37,781 nt of DNA from PNAI01 sp035501735 (GTDB taxonomy: Bacteria > Pseudomonadota > Alphaproteobacteria > Rhizobiales > Xanthobacteraceae): positions 1 through 37,781 of the forward strand of contig DATJVR010000020.1 in assembly GCA_035501735.1 (NCBI GenBank), given 5' to 3'. Both the position numbers and the translations under genes were made by a program. The notes below the pieces were generated by a model, which saw only the letters and a list, made by a program, of their open reading frames with translations, searched no databases and was not told the origin of the DNA. Below, piece after piece: positions 24,156 through 32,203 of this stretch. Each line of letters starts with the position of its first letter. Within the stretch, counting starts at the first letter, position 1.

Positions 24156-24923
24156 ATGAGCCTTATGACCAAAACGAAAGAGAAAAAAGAGAACCAGTTC
24201 GTCGAATTGGTAAGGCTCCTCATTCATGCCGGAATCATCGCGCTCGTCATCCGCACGTTTCTGTTTCAGCCATTCAATATTCCTTCCGGCTCGATGAAGG
24301 CGACGCTACTGGTCGGTGACTATTTATTCGTCTCGAAATACAGCTACGGCTTCAGCCGGTATTCGTTGCCATTCATCAATCCAGCGTCGTTCACCGGGCG
24401 GATCTTCGGCTCGAAACCCGAGCGCGGCGACGTCTTGGTGTTTCGGTTGCCCGCGGATGATACGACGGACTACATCAAGCGCGTCATTGGATTGCCGGGT
24501 GACCGCATTCAGGTGATCGATGGCCAGCTGCACATCAATGGCGTGGCGGTGTCGCGCGTGCAGGTGCCGGATTTCGTCGGCGAACAGCCGTGCCCGATGA
24601 CATTCGTGAGCCGCGTCAAGCGATGGCGCGAAACGCTGCCCAATGGGGTCAGCTATGAGGTGCTCGATTGCATGGATAGTTCCGGATTTCCGGACACCAC
24701 CCAGGTCTACACGGTTCCCGAAGGCAATTATTTCATGATGGGGGACAACCGCGATAATTCAACCGACAGCCGCTTCCCTTCGGTCGGATTTGTTCCGTTC
24801 GATAATCTTGTCGGCAAGGCGCAGGTCATCTTTTTCTCGGTTCGCGAGGGCGAACTCGCGCGCGAGATCTGGCGATGGCCGTGGACGGTACGCTGGGGCC
24901 GGCTGCTGACAATTGTGCGATGA
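24156..24923 (+). CDS. lepB: Signal peptidase I
   Basis: A 255-residue inner-membrane serine protease that removes signal peptides from exported proteins. One N-terminal transmembrane segment (about 20-36) is followed by IPSGSM with nucleophile Ser46, DYIKRVIGLPGD with general base Lys108, and GDNRDNSTDSR (box E). I start at ATG 24156, preceded by GAGAGG; ATG 24165 is possible. The ATG of rnc overlaps the stop by 4 bp. Confidence 0.93.
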   Translation: MSLMTKTKEKKENQFVELVRLLIHAGIIALVIRTFLFQPFNIPSGSMKATLLVGDYLFVSKYSYGFSRYSLPFINPASFTGRIFGSKPERGDVLVFRLPADDTTDYIKRVIGLPGDRIQVIDGQLHINGVAVSRVQVPDFVGEQPCPMTFVSRVKRWRETLPNGVSYEVLDCMDSSGFPDTTQVYTVPEGNYFMMGDNRDNSTDSRFPSVGFVPFDNLVGKAQVIFFSVREGELAREIWRWPWTVRWGRLLTIVR

Positions 24924-25687
24924 GGCGGTCGGCCAAAGGTAGCAGCACAGGCGAAACATCGGTCCCGCGTCGCAAGTCGCGCCGTGCCGATGCGGCAAGC
25001 GGAACGCTGGAAGCGGCCATCGGCTATCAATTTCATGATGCCGCTCTGCTCAACAATGCGCTGACGCACGTATCGGCGATCGCCGGCGGCAATCGCGCCG
25101 CAAGTTATCAAAGGCTCGAATTCCTCGGCGATCACGTGCTCGGGCTGGTCATTTCCGACATGCTGTTCCGTGCCTTTCCCAAGGCGGACGAAGGAGAATT
25201 GTCGCGGCGGCTGGCCGATCTGGTGCGGCGGGAGAGCTGCGCGGACGTCGCGCGCGCGATCGATCTTGGCAGTTCGCTCAAGCTCGGGGCGTCGGAAGCG
25301 AATGCCGGCGGGCGGGTGCGCGTCGCCATTCTTGCCGATGTGTGCGAGGCCTTGATCGGCGCGGTATTCCTCGACGGCGGCTATCCGGCTGCGGCGGCAA
25401 TGATCGAAAAACTGTGGGGCGAGCGCATGCGCGCGCCGGCGCGACCGTTGCGCGATCCCAAGACCGTGCTGCAGGAATGGGCGCAGGCGCGCGGCCTGCC
25501 GACGCCGGTCTATCGCGAGATCGCGCGCACCGGGCCGCATCACAGTCCGGAGTTCCGCGTCAGCGTCGTGCTGCCCGATCGCGAGCGGATCGAAGGTCTC
25601 GGGCCGTCAAAACGCGCCGCCGAGCAGGCGGCCGCCGCCGCGATGCTGGCGCGCGAGGGCGTGCGGCTGGACCGTCCCGATGGCTGA
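24920..25687 (+). CDS. rnc: Ribonuclease III
   Basis: A 255-residue double-strand-specific endoribonuclease for rRNA and mRNA processing. An RNase III domain (about 30-155) has the signature YQRLEFLGDHVLGL, with Glu67 and Asp71, and DVCEALIGAVFLDGG, with Asp140 and Glu143. A double-stranded-RNA-binding domain follows (about 180-250, DPKTVLQEWAQ… to AAEQAAAAAM). The residue corresponding to E. coli Glu38 is Gln here, which I believe is usual in rhizobia. The start is ATG 24920, inside the lepB stop (ATGA). A basic 30-residue N-terminal extension precedes the core. It overlaps era by 8 bp. Confidence 0.94.
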   Translation: MRRSAKGSSTGETSVPRRKSRRADAASGTLEAAIGYQFHDAALLNNALTHVSAIAGGNRAASYQRLEFLGDHVLGLVISDMLFRAFPKADEGELSRRLADLVRRESCADVARAIDLGSSLKLGASEANAGGRVRVAILADVCEALIGAVFLDGGYPAAAAMIEKLWGERMRAPARPLRDPKTVLQEWAQARGLPTPVYREIARTGPHHSPEFRVSVVLPDRERIEGLGPSKRAAEQAAAAAMLAREGVRLDRPDG

Positions 25688-26597
25688 GGGCGAGCGCGAA
25701 GCCGACACGCGTTGCGGCTTCATCTCTTTGATCGGAGCGCCGAATGCCGGCAAATCCACGCTGATCAATGCGCTGGTTGGAACCAAAGTCGCCATTGTCA
25801 CGCCGAAGGTGCAGACCACGCGGGCGCTGCTGCGCGGGATCGCGATCGTCGGCAAGGCGCAATTGGTCCTCGTCGATACGCCGGGGATATTTGCGCCGCG
25901 CCGGCGACTCGACCGCGCCATGGTGACCACGGCCTGGGGCGGGGCGCATGATGCCGACATTGTCGCTGTGCTGATCGACGCCAAGCGTGGCCTCGACGAC
26001 GAGGCCACCGCCATCCTCGATCGGCTTGGCGAACTCGCGCAGCCGAAGGTGCTCATCCTCAACAAGGTCGATCTGGTGGCGAAGGAAAGCCTGCTTGCGC
26101 TTGCACAAAGCGCCAATGCGCGCGCAAAATTCTCCGCGACCTTTATGGTGTCCGCGCTCAAGGGCGATGGAATGGCCGACGTGAAGAACTGGTTTGCCGC
26201 GCACGTTCCCGAGGGGCCGTGGCATTTTCCGGCCGACGAAGTATCGGACGCGCCGCTGCGTCAGCTCGCGGCTGAGATCACGCGCGAGAAGCTCTATCTG
26301 AAGCTGCATCAGGAATTGCCGTATCAGTCGACGGTCGAAACCGAGAGCTGGCAGGAGCGCAAGGACGGCTCGGTGCGCATCGAGCAGACGATCTATGTGG
26401 AACGCGAAAGCCAGCGCAAGATCGTGCTCGGAAAGGGCGGGCAATCGATCAAGGCCATCGGGGAGGCGGCCAGAGTTGAGCTCAGCGCTCTGCTGGAACG
26501 GCCGGTGCATCTGTTTCTGTTCGTCAAGGTGCGGGAAGGTTGGGGCGACGACCCGGAACGGTACCGCCAAATGGGGCTAGAGTATCCGGGGGATTGA
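25680..26597 (+). CDS. era: GTPase Era
   Basis: A 305-residue GTPase that binds the 3' end of 16S rRNA and promotes 30S subunit maturation. G1 GAPNAGKS (19-26), G2-region VQTTR, G3 DTPG, G4 NKVD and a C-terminal KH domain (VLGKGGQSIKAIG) are all present. Length is normal. The start overlaps the rnc end by 8 bp, the classic rnc-era coupling. Confidence 0.95.
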   Translation: MAEGEREADTRCGFISLIGAPNAGKSTLINALVGTKVAIVTPKVQTTRALLRGIAIVGKAQLVLVDTPGIFAPRRRLDRAMVTTAWGGAHDADIVAVLIDAKRGLDDEATAILDRLGELAQPKVLILNKVDLVAKESLLALAQSANARAKFSATFMVSALKGDGMADVKNWFAAHVPEGPWHFPADEVSDAPLRQLAAEITREKLYLKLHQELPYQSTVETESWQERKDGSVRIEQTIYVERESQRKIVLGKGGQSIKAIGEAARVELSALLERPVHLFLFVKVREGWGDDPERYRQMGLEYPGD

Positions 26598-26618
26598 TTC
26601 GAAGGGTCTGGCGCGGAC

Positions 26619-27365
26619 ATGCAATGGACCGATGACGGCATCGTGCTCGGCTGCCGCCGGCATGGCGAAGCCAACGCCATCGTCGAACTGATGACGCGCG
26701 AGCACGGCCGTCATCTCGGCCTGGTGCGCGGCGGCGCAAGTTCGCGCTTAAGGCCCGTGTTGCAGCCCGGCAATAACGTGCGCGCGGTCTGGCGGGCGCG
26801 GCTGGACGAGCACCTCGGGCATTTCACGGTGGAGACCTTGCAGGTGCATGGCGCGTCCATCGGCGCCGCGGCGCATGTGGTCTACGGTGTGACGCATCTT
26901 GCAGCGCTGTGCCGGCTCTTGCCCGAACGCGATCCGCATCCCGCCGTGCACGATGGGCTAATGGCCGCGCTCGACCGCCTCGAGCAGACGGGCGAGGCCG
27001 GTCCGGCGCTCGCCCGTTTCGAATTGCAGATTCTGACTGAGCTTGGCTTCGGACTGGACCTTGCCGCCTGCGCCGCGACCGGGCAGACCAGCGCGCTCGA
27101 CTATGTGTCGCCGAAATCGGGGCGTGCGGTGTCGCGCGAGGCCGGCGAGCCATGGCGCGATAAATTGTTGCGGCTTCCCGCCTTCCTGTCCGGTGCCGGG
27201 CCGGCGTCGACCGACGATCTCGCGGATGGATTCGCGCTCACCGGATATTTTTTGACGCGCCATGTCTTGGCGCCGCGCGGGCTTGCCTTCGGCGAATCGC
27301 GCGAGCGCTTTATCGCGGCGGTGGTCGGTCAATCAATTCGAACCGCCACCGGTGCTGGTCGGTAA
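26619..27365 (+). CDS. recO: DNA repair protein RecO
   Basis: A 248-residue recombination mediator that works with RecF/RecR to load RecA on SSB-coated gaps. The N-terminal OB fold begins MQWTDDGIVLGCRRHGEANAIVELMTREHGRHLGLVRGG, which is characteristic, and is followed by the helical domain with CRLLPERDPHP and FELQILTELGFGLDLAACA. The Zn-ribbon cysteines of some RecO proteins are largely absent, as in many alphaproteobacteria. It starts 21 bp after era and closes the core operon. Confidence 0.92.
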   Translation: MQWTDDGIVLGCRRHGEANAIVELMTREHGRHLGLVRGGASSRLRPVLQPGNNVRAVWRARLDEHLGHFTVETLQVHGASIGAAAHVVYGVTHLAALCRLLPERDPHPAVHDGLMAALDRLEQTGEAGPALARFELQILTELGFGLDLAACAATGQTSALDYVSPKSGRAVSREAGEPWRDKLLRLPAFLSGAGPASTDDLADGFALTGYFLTRHVLAPRGLAFGESRERFIAAVVGQSIRTATGAGR

Positions 27366-27395
27366 CGGTTCGAACGATGTCACGGGCTTCCGATC

Positions 27396-27626
27396 TCAGT
27401 AGTGCCAGCGGCGATAGTAGCCGGGCACCCACCAGCAGTGCCGGCGCCCGTAATAGCTCCAACGGCAAACCCACCGCACGTTGTGGGCGAGGTTTGTGCT
27501 ATCGGCGGCGTCGCGCATCGCGGCGGCCGGCGCGGTCGGAGTCACGGCCTGAGCGCTGCCGGTGAGCAATTGGGTTGTTGATACAACCGCCAATGCCGCG
27601 GCAGTCGCAAGAAGTGTTCTGCGCAT
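27396..27626 (-). CDS. Small secreted Trp/Tyr/Arg/Cys-rich protein A
   Basis: A 76-residue protein with a strong SD (GGAGAGG) before ATG 27626. Residues 1-27 form a signal peptide (MRRTLLATAAALAVVS… ending SAQA). After a short Ala/Thr linker the C-terminus WVCRWSYYGRRHCWWVPGYY is packed with Trp, Tyr, Arg and two Cys. Similar tiny exported proteins are common and uncharacterised in Bradyrhizobium-like genomes. Location is probably periplasmic or outer surface. It resembles the next small gene (27899-28105) in signal peptide, C-terminal composition and upstream elements, so the two are likely paralogs. Function unknown. Confidence 0.75.
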   Translation of the reverse strand: MRRTLLATAAALAVVSTTQLLTGSAQAVTPTAPAAAMRDAADSTNLAHNVRWVCRWSYYGRRHCWWVPGYYRRWHY

Positions 27627-27662
27627 TTTCCTCTCCTTCTTGGTTTTTCGGAGCTAACAAGC

Positions 27663-27671
27663 GTTGCTCGA
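27663..27671 (-). promoter_or_regulatory. Shared 9-mer upstream of small gene A
   Basis: GTTGCTCGA on the plus strand (TCGAGCAAC in gene direction), 37 bp upstream of the start of small gene A. The identical 9-mer lies 33 bp upstream of small gene B at 28138-28146. Confidence 0.4.
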
Positions 27672-27774
27672 AACGGACTCGTGTCCTGCATTAGAAACGC
27701 GAAAGTCGTTTCGCAGTTTCAGTGACTAACGTTGAAACTTGCTGAATCCATCATGATAATATTTTTTTATATAT

Positions 27775-27791
27775 GTTCATCTGTCGTTCAT
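27775..27791 (-). promoter_or_regulatory. Direct-repeat site GTTCAT-N5-GTTCAT, upstream of small gene A
   Basis: GTTCATCTGTCGTTCAT, two identical hexamers spaced one helical turn apart (11-bp period), 149 bp upstream of the start codon of small gene A. It matches the site upstream of small gene B at 15 of 17 positions. The layout is typical of a tandem-binding response regulator; the factor is unknown. Confidence 0.5.
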
Positions 27792-27850
27792 GCGCGCGAA
27801 AACGCATGCGACAAAGAGTCATGGCGCACGACAATCTTCGGAAACGAGGT

Positions 27851-27881
27851 TGGGCCTGACCGCGCCGGGCGTTCAGGCCCA
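27851..27881 (-). terminator. Inverted repeat downstream of small gene B
   Basis: TGGGCCTGA (27851-27859) and TCAGGCCCA (27873-27881) form a perfect 9-bp stem 18 bp past the stop of the minus-strand gene ending at 27899. No clear U-tract follows, so terminator activity is uncertain. Confidence 0.45.
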
Positions 27882-27898
27882 CCGCTGTGCGTTTGGTC

Positions 27899-28105
27899 TT
27901 AGCGGCAGACGATCCAGCAACGGCGCCAGTTGCACCGGCGGCTGCACCAGCGGCCGCGGTCCCACCATGCCTTTACGATCGGATTGGTGCTGCTGTTCGT
28001 GGCCGAGGGAATTGGCGTGTAGTTGATAGGGGCTGCGGAGCTTGTTGCCAGTCCGGCGAAGCCCAAGACTACCGCGATAATCGAAGTGAACAGGATTGTG
28101 CGCAT
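27899..28105 (-). CDS. Small secreted Trp/Arg/Cys-rich protein B
   Basis: A 68-residue protein with SD GGGAGA before ATG 28105. The signal peptide (MRTILFTSIIAVVLGFAG… ending SSAA) is followed by a short Ser/Thr/Asn/Pro stretch and the C-terminus WWDRGRWCSRRCNWRRCWIV, which carries four Cys including the final CR. The composition and architecture mirror small gene A, and both share upstream elements at equal distances. No family is recognised. It could be a disulfide-stapled cationic exported peptide; any antimicrobial, envelope-stress or metal role is speculation. Confidence 0.7.
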   Translation of the reverse strand: MRTILFTSIIAVVLGFAGLATSSAAPINYTPIPSATNSSTNPIVKAWWDRGRWCSRRCNWRRCWIVCR

Positions 28106-28137
28106 TGCTTTTCTCCCTTGCTGTTTCCTTTACGCCA

Positions 28138-28146
28138 GTTGCTCGA
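28138..28146 (-). promoter_or_regulatory. Shared 9-mer upstream of small gene B
   Basis: GTTGCTCGA, identical to 27663-27671 and at nearly the same distance from its gene (33 bp). Confidence 0.4.
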
Positions 28147-28147
28147 T

Positions 28148-28189
28148 TGTACTGAGGCCATTGTACTAAGGCCATTTTACTGAGGACTG
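28148..28189. repeat. Three tandem 14-bp repeats
   Basis: TGTACTGAGGCCAT (28148-28161), TGTACTAAGGCCAT (28162-28175) and the degenerate TTTACTGAGGACTG (28176-28189). The first two differ by one base. The array lies 43-84 bp upstream of small gene B, where a promoter or operator would be, and has no counterpart upstream of small gene A. Confidence 0.75.
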
Positions 28190-28252
28190 CCTTCAGGCCG
28201 CGTTAGACGGCTCAAGATATCGGGCGGAATACGAACAACGCGTGGCCGCTGC

Positions 28253-28269
28253 GTTCATTTCTCGTTCAT
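28253..28269 (-). promoter_or_regulatory. Direct-repeat site GTTCAT-N5-GTTCAT, upstream of small gene B
   Basis: GTTCATTTCTCGTTCAT, 148 bp upstream of small gene B and 132 bp upstream of the divergent parC ATG. Same hexamers, same 11-bp period and nearly the same distance as the site of small gene A. Confidence 0.5.
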
Positions 28270-28401
28270 CAAAACGGAATCAAGGATGCGCCGATGGGCC
28301 AAAACCGGCAACAGTTTCGGCTCAGCTAAACACAGAATATGCAGTGACGAAGGGACGCGGCTGCTGTTGTCCTTCTGTCACCCTTGCGTTACCCAGCCAT
28401 C

Positions 28402-30684
28402 ATGGGAAAGCGGCTGATTCCCCCTGATCCCTCGGATGTGCACGCGATCGCGTTGCGCGAGGCGCTCGAGGAGCGCTACCTCGCGTATGCGCTCTCCACC
28501 ATCATGCACCGGGCGCTGCCCGATGCGCGCGATGGGCTGAAGCCAGTCCACCGGCGATTGCTGTTTGCAATGCGGCAATTGCGACTCGACCCGGGTCAGG
28601 CGTTCAAGAAAAGCGCGCGCGTGGTCGGCGACGTCATCGGCAAATTCCATCCGCATGGCGACCAGGCGGTCTATGACGCGCTGGTGCGGCTCGCGCAAGA
28701 TTTCGCACAGCGCTATCCGCTGGTGGACGGGCAGGGGAACTTCGGCAATATCGACGGCGATAATCCGGCGGCCATGCGCTACACCGAGGCGCGGCTCACG
28801 GAAGTCGCGCGCCTCCTGATCGACGGGATCGACGAGGACGCGGTCGATTTTCGGCCGACCTATGACGGCGGCGACGCCGAGCCGGTGGTGCTGCCGGGCG
28901 CGTTTCCCAATCTGCTCGCCAACGGCTCGCAAGGCATTGCGGTCGGAATGGCGACATCGATCCCGCCGCACAACGCCGCCGAGCTGTGCGATGCCGCGCT
29001 GTTCCTGATCGACAATCCGAATGCGCGTAGCAAGACGCTGCTCAAATACGTGCCGGGCCCGGATTTCCCGACTGGCGGTTTGATTGTCGACCCGCGCGAG
29101 GTGATCGCGGAGGCCTACACGACCGGCCGCGGGTCGTTCCGCGTGCGCGCGCGCTGGAAAAAGGAAGAAACGGGCCGCGGCACGTATCAGATCATTGTCA
29201 CCGAGATTCCTTGGCTGGTGCAGAAGACGCGCCTGATTGAAAAGATGGCGGAGCTGCTCAACGACAAAAAGCTGCCTTTGATCGATGGGTTCCGCGACGA
29301 GTCAACGGAAGATGTCCGTATCGTCATTGAGCCGAAGTCGCGCGCGGTTGATGCCGAGCTCCTGATGGAGTCGCTGTTCAAGCTGACAGAACTCGAGAGC
29401 CGCATTCCGCTCAACATGAACGTGCTGTCCAAGGGCCGCGTGCCGAAAGTCATGGACCTCGGTGAAGTCTTACGCGAATGGCTCGACCATCGGCGCGAGG
29501 TGCTGCTTCGCCGTACGAAATTCCGGCTCAAACAGATCGAGCACCGGCTCGAAGTGCTCGGCGGCTTCCTGGTCGCCTACCTCAACCTCGACAAGGTGAT
29601 CAAAATCATCCGCAACGAGGACGAGCCCAAGCCCGTGCTGATGAAGACGTTCAAGCTCTCGGAGCTGCAGGCGGATTCCATCCTCAACATGCGATTGCGC
29701 AATTTGCGCAAGCTCGAAGAGATGGAGATCAAGCGCGAGAACAAGGAATTGCGCGAGGAGAAGGCGGAGCTCGAAAAACTCGTGCGGTCGGAGAAGGAGC
29801 AGTGGAAGAAGATCGCCAATGAGATCAAGACGGTCCGTGAGACATTCGGTCCGAAGACGCCGCTCGGCAAGCGCCGCACCGGATTCGCCGAGGCGCCGGA
29901 GCACGATGAGGCGGCGATCGAAGAAGCCATGGTGGTGCGCGAGCCGATCACGGTCGTGGTTTCGGAGAAGGGTTGGATCCGCGCATTGCGCGGCACGGTG
30001 ACGGACCTCTCGGGCGTTGCATTCAAGGCCGACGACGCGTTGAAATTTTCATTTCCGGCGGAAACGACATCAAAATGTCTGGCGTTTGCCACCAACGGCC
30101 GGTTCTACACGATCGAAGCCTCCAAGCTTCCCGGTGGCCGCGGCCATGGCGAGCCTGTCAGGCTATATGCCGATCTCGAGCAGGAAGGCGAGCTGGTGTC
30201 GGCGTTCCGCTATCAAGGCGGACGCAAGCTTGTGGTCGCGAGCGCAAGCGGCCGTGGCTTCGTGGTGGCGGAGGACGAATGCCTGGCCAACACCCGCAAA
30301 GGCAAGCAGGTGCTCAATGTAAAGCCGCCCGACAAGGCGCGCGCGGTTGCGGCGGTCGAGGGCGAGTTGTTGGCCGCTATCGGCGAAAACCGCAAGATGG
30401 TGATCTTCCCGCTTGAGCAAGTGCCTGAGATGACGCGCGGACGGGGGGTGCGCCTGCAACGCCACAAGGAAGGGGGATTGTCGGACGTGAAGACATTCAA
30501 GGAGGCTGATGGCCTGACTTGGATCGATTCTGCCGGACGCGTATTCAATTTGTCGATGAAGGAGCTTGCCAATTGGCGCGGTAATCGTGGCGACGCCGGC
30601 CGTATCAAGCCCGATCGGTTTCTTGCGAATCTGAAATTCGGAAGCATGCCCGAAAGCGGGAAGGGCAAGCCGGAGAACGAGTAG
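28402..30684 (+). CDS. parC: DNA topoisomerase IV subunit A
   Basis: A 760-residue type IIA topoisomerase subunit that, with ParE, decatenates daughter chromosomes. The winged-helix region contains the active tyrosine Tyr127 in AAMRYTEARL. The quinolone-determining stretch HPHGDQAVYDALVR (83-96) follows KPVHRRLLFAM. A coiled-coil arm is visible near 430-475 (EEMEIKRENKELREEKAELEKL), and the C-terminal part has degenerate beta-pinwheel repeats, as in ParC rather than GyrA (no GyrA-box seen). I start at ATG 28402; the frame could extend to TTG 28384, and neither start has a good SD. Confidence 0.92.
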   Translation: MGKRLIPPDPSDVHAIALREALEERYLAYALSTIMHRALPDARDGLKPVHRRLLFAMRQLRLDPGQAFKKSARVVGDVIGKFHPHGDQAVYDALVRLAQDFAQRYPLVDGQGNFGNIDGDNPAAMRYTEARLTEVARLLIDGIDEDAVDFRPTYDGGDAEPVVLPGAFPNLLANGSQGIAVGMATSIPPHNAAELCDAALFLIDNPNARSKTLLKYVPGPDFPTGGLIVDPREVIAEAYTTGRGSFRVRARWKKEETGRGTYQIIVTEIPWLVQKTRLIEKMAELLNDKKLPLIDGFRDESTEDVRIVIEPKSRAVDAELLMESLFKLTELESRIPLNMNVLSKGRVPKVMDLGEVLREWLDHRREVLLRRTKFRLKQIEHRLEVLGGFLVAYLNLDKVIKIIRNEDEPKPVLMKTFKLSELQADSILNMRLRNLRKLEEMEIKRENKELREEKAELEKLVRSEKEQWKKIANEIKTVRETFGPKTPLGKRRTGFAEAPEHDEAAIEEAMVVREPITVVVSEKGWIRALRGTVTDLSGVAFKADDALKFSFPAETTSKCLAFATNGRFYTIEASKLPGGRGHGEPVRLYADLEQEGELVSAFRYQGGRKLVVASASGRGFVVAEDECLANTRKGKQVLNVKPPDKARAVAAVEGELLAAIGENRKMVIFPLEQVPEMTRGRGVRLQRHKEGGLSDVKTFKEADGLTWIDSAGRVFNLSMKELANWRGNRGDAGRIKPDRFLANLKFGSMPESGKGKPENE

Positions 30685-30719
30685 TTCTTCCTGATCCCGC
30701 ATATACCCGGATAGGGATG

Positions 30720-30759
30720 CGAGCAGCGAAGCTCGGCCGGTCTGATGGCTGAGGCCGGC
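30720..30759 (+). terminator. Weak terminator-like hairpins after parC
   Basis: CGAGC (30720-30724) pairs with GCTCG (30731-30735), and GCCGG (30736-30740) can pair with CCGGC further on. There is no proper U-tract, so it may only stabilise the 3' end. Confidence 0.3.
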
Positions 30760-30773
30760 TTGGTTCCGATTTA

Positions 30774-30807
30774 TGCAATTGCAAATTATTCGCAACAAGG
30801 TTAGATT
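30774..30807 (+). promoter_or_regulatory. mntH promoter with embedded palindromic operator (Mur/MntR-type candidate)
   Basis: The palindrome TTGCAAATTATTCGCAA (30779-30795) matches its own reverse complement TTGCGAATAATTTGCAA at all but two mirrored pairs. It coincides with a promoter: -35 TTGCAA (30779-30784), 17-bp spacer, -10 TAGATT (30802-30807). A second short palindrome, TGCAATTGCA, spans 30774-30783. An AT-rich TTGC…GCAA palindrome before mntH is what is known for manganese-responsive Fur-family (Mur) or MntR repression in alphaproteobacteria. A regulator bound here would occlude the polymerase. The regulator gene is not in the window. Confidence 0.65.
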
Positions 30808-30834
30808 GTTTAAGTTCTTTCGGTAGGAGTCGGG

Positions 30835-32190
30835 ATGCTGGTCAAAACGCCGCAGGATCAGGCCACGGCCGTACAGCCGGGCTGGCGACGGCGCGGCGAA
30901 AGGCAGTCGCTGGCCGAGGTGTTCGGCACCATTGCGACGCGCCCCACCGGATCGCTGTGGAAGAAACTCGTCGCGTTTCTGGGGCCGGGCTATCTCGTTG
31001 CCGTCGGTTACATGGACCCGGGCAATTGGGCGACCTCGCTCGCCGGAGGTTCCAAATTCGGCTACGCACTGCTGACCGTTGCGCTGCTGTCGAACCTGAT
31101 GGCGGTCCTGCTGCAATCGTTATGCGCCCGGCTCGGAATCGGAGCGGGACGCGATCTCGCGCAGGCCTGCCGTGATGCATTTCCGCGCGCGGTGTCGCGG
31201 CCGCTCTGGGTGCTGGCGGAGATCGCGATCTGCGCCACGGATTTGGCCGAGGTGATCGGCACCGCGATCGGGCTCAATCTGTTGTTCCATGTCCCGCTGG
31301 AACTCGGCGTGCTGATTACTGCGCTCGACGTGTTTCTCATTCTTTGGCTGCAGAATCTGGGCTTCCGCTGGATCGAGGCGTTCATCGTGACGCTGCTCGG
31401 CGTCATAGCGTTGTGCTTCGCGGTCCAGATCGCCTTGGCCAATCCGCATTGGGGAGCGGTGATCCGCGGGTTCGCGCCGACGACCGAGGTCGTCACCAAC
31501 CCGGAAATGCTCTATCTCGCGATCGGTATCATCGGCGCTACCGTGATGCCGCATAATCTGTACCTGCATTCGGGCGTGGTGCAAACGCGGCGATTCGGCA
31601 ACTCGGTGGCGGAAAGGCGCGAGGCGATCACGCTGGCGACGATCGATTCGACTATCGCGCTGACGTTTGCGCTCCTGATCAATGCTTCGATCCTCATCCT
31701 CGCAGCGGCGACATTCAACAAAGTGGGCCAGACCGAGGTGGCTGAACTCGATCAAGCGTATTCGTTTCTCGCCCCGTTGCTCGGCTCGGCGATCGCGCCG
31801 ACGCTGTTCGGCATCGCGCTCCTGTGCTGCGGGATGAATTCGACGGTGACGGCGACACTCGCCGGTCAAATCGTGATGGAAGGATTTATCGATATCCGTT
31901 TGGCGGCCTGGGCACGGCGGCTGATAACACGCTCAATTGCCATCATTCCGGCAGCCGTTGTGACGATCTGGTACGGCGCGGCGGGGACGGCAAAATTGCT
32001 GATTTTCAGTCAAGTCGTGCTCGGACTGGCGCTGCCGTTCTCGATCGTGCCGTTGATCATGTTCACGGCCAACCGGCGGAAAATGGGCGAGCTTGCAGCG
32101 CCGTTGTGGGTGACGGGGCTCGCCATCGTCGTCGCGGCAATCCTCATCGTGCTCAACGTCAAACTGATCTACGACCAGATCGCCAGCTGA
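30835..32190 (+). CDS. mntH: Nramp family divalent metal (Mn2+) transporter
   Basis: A 451-residue inner-membrane, proton-coupled Mn2+/Fe2+ importer with about 11 transmembrane helices. Both metal-binding motifs of Nramp proteins are present: DPGNWATSLAGG (61-72) in TM1 and MPHNLYLHSG (238-247) in TM6. The ATG follows TAGGAG at 30824-30829. Promoter and operator lie 28-61 bp upstream. It is convergent with bpt; the short hairpin AGCCGC/GCGGCT at 32198-32212 between them spans the bpt stop and might separate the transcripts. Confidence 0.92.
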   Translation: MLVKTPQDQATAVQPGWRRRGERQSLAEVFGTIATRPTGSLWKKLVAFLGPGYLVAVGYMDPGNWATSLAGGSKFGYALLTVALLSNLMAVLLQSLCARLGIGAGRDLAQACRDAFPRAVSRPLWVLAEIAICATDLAEVIGTAIGLNLLFHVPLELGVLITALDVFLILWLQNLGFRWIEAFIVTLLGVIALCFAVQIALANPHWGAVIRGFAPTTEVVTNPEMLYLAIGIIGATVMPHNLYLHSGVVQTRRFGNSVAERREAITLATIDSTIALTFALLINASILILAAATFNKVGQTEVAELDQAYSFLAPLLGSAIAPTLFGIALLCCGMNSTVTATLAGQIVMEGFIDIRLAAWARRLITRSIAIIPAAVVTIWYGAAGTAKLLIFSQVVLGLALPFSIVPLIMFTANRRKMGELAAPLWVTGLAIVVAAILIVLNVKLIYDQIAS

Positions 32191-32203
32191 ATGCGCCAGC
32201 CGC

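Larger units (their letters stand above)
28106..28401. other. Divergent intergenic region between small gene B and parC
   Basis: 296 bp with no supported gene. It contains the 9-mer at 28138-28146, a 14-bp triple tandem repeat at 28148-28189 and the direct-repeat site at 28253-28269. No convincing parC promoter or SD was found. Confidence 0.5.

Noticed and set aside
24728..26570. Long minus-strand frames opposite lepB, rnc and era
   Set aside because: High-GC shadow frames of conserved genes; no start signals and no recognisable domains.
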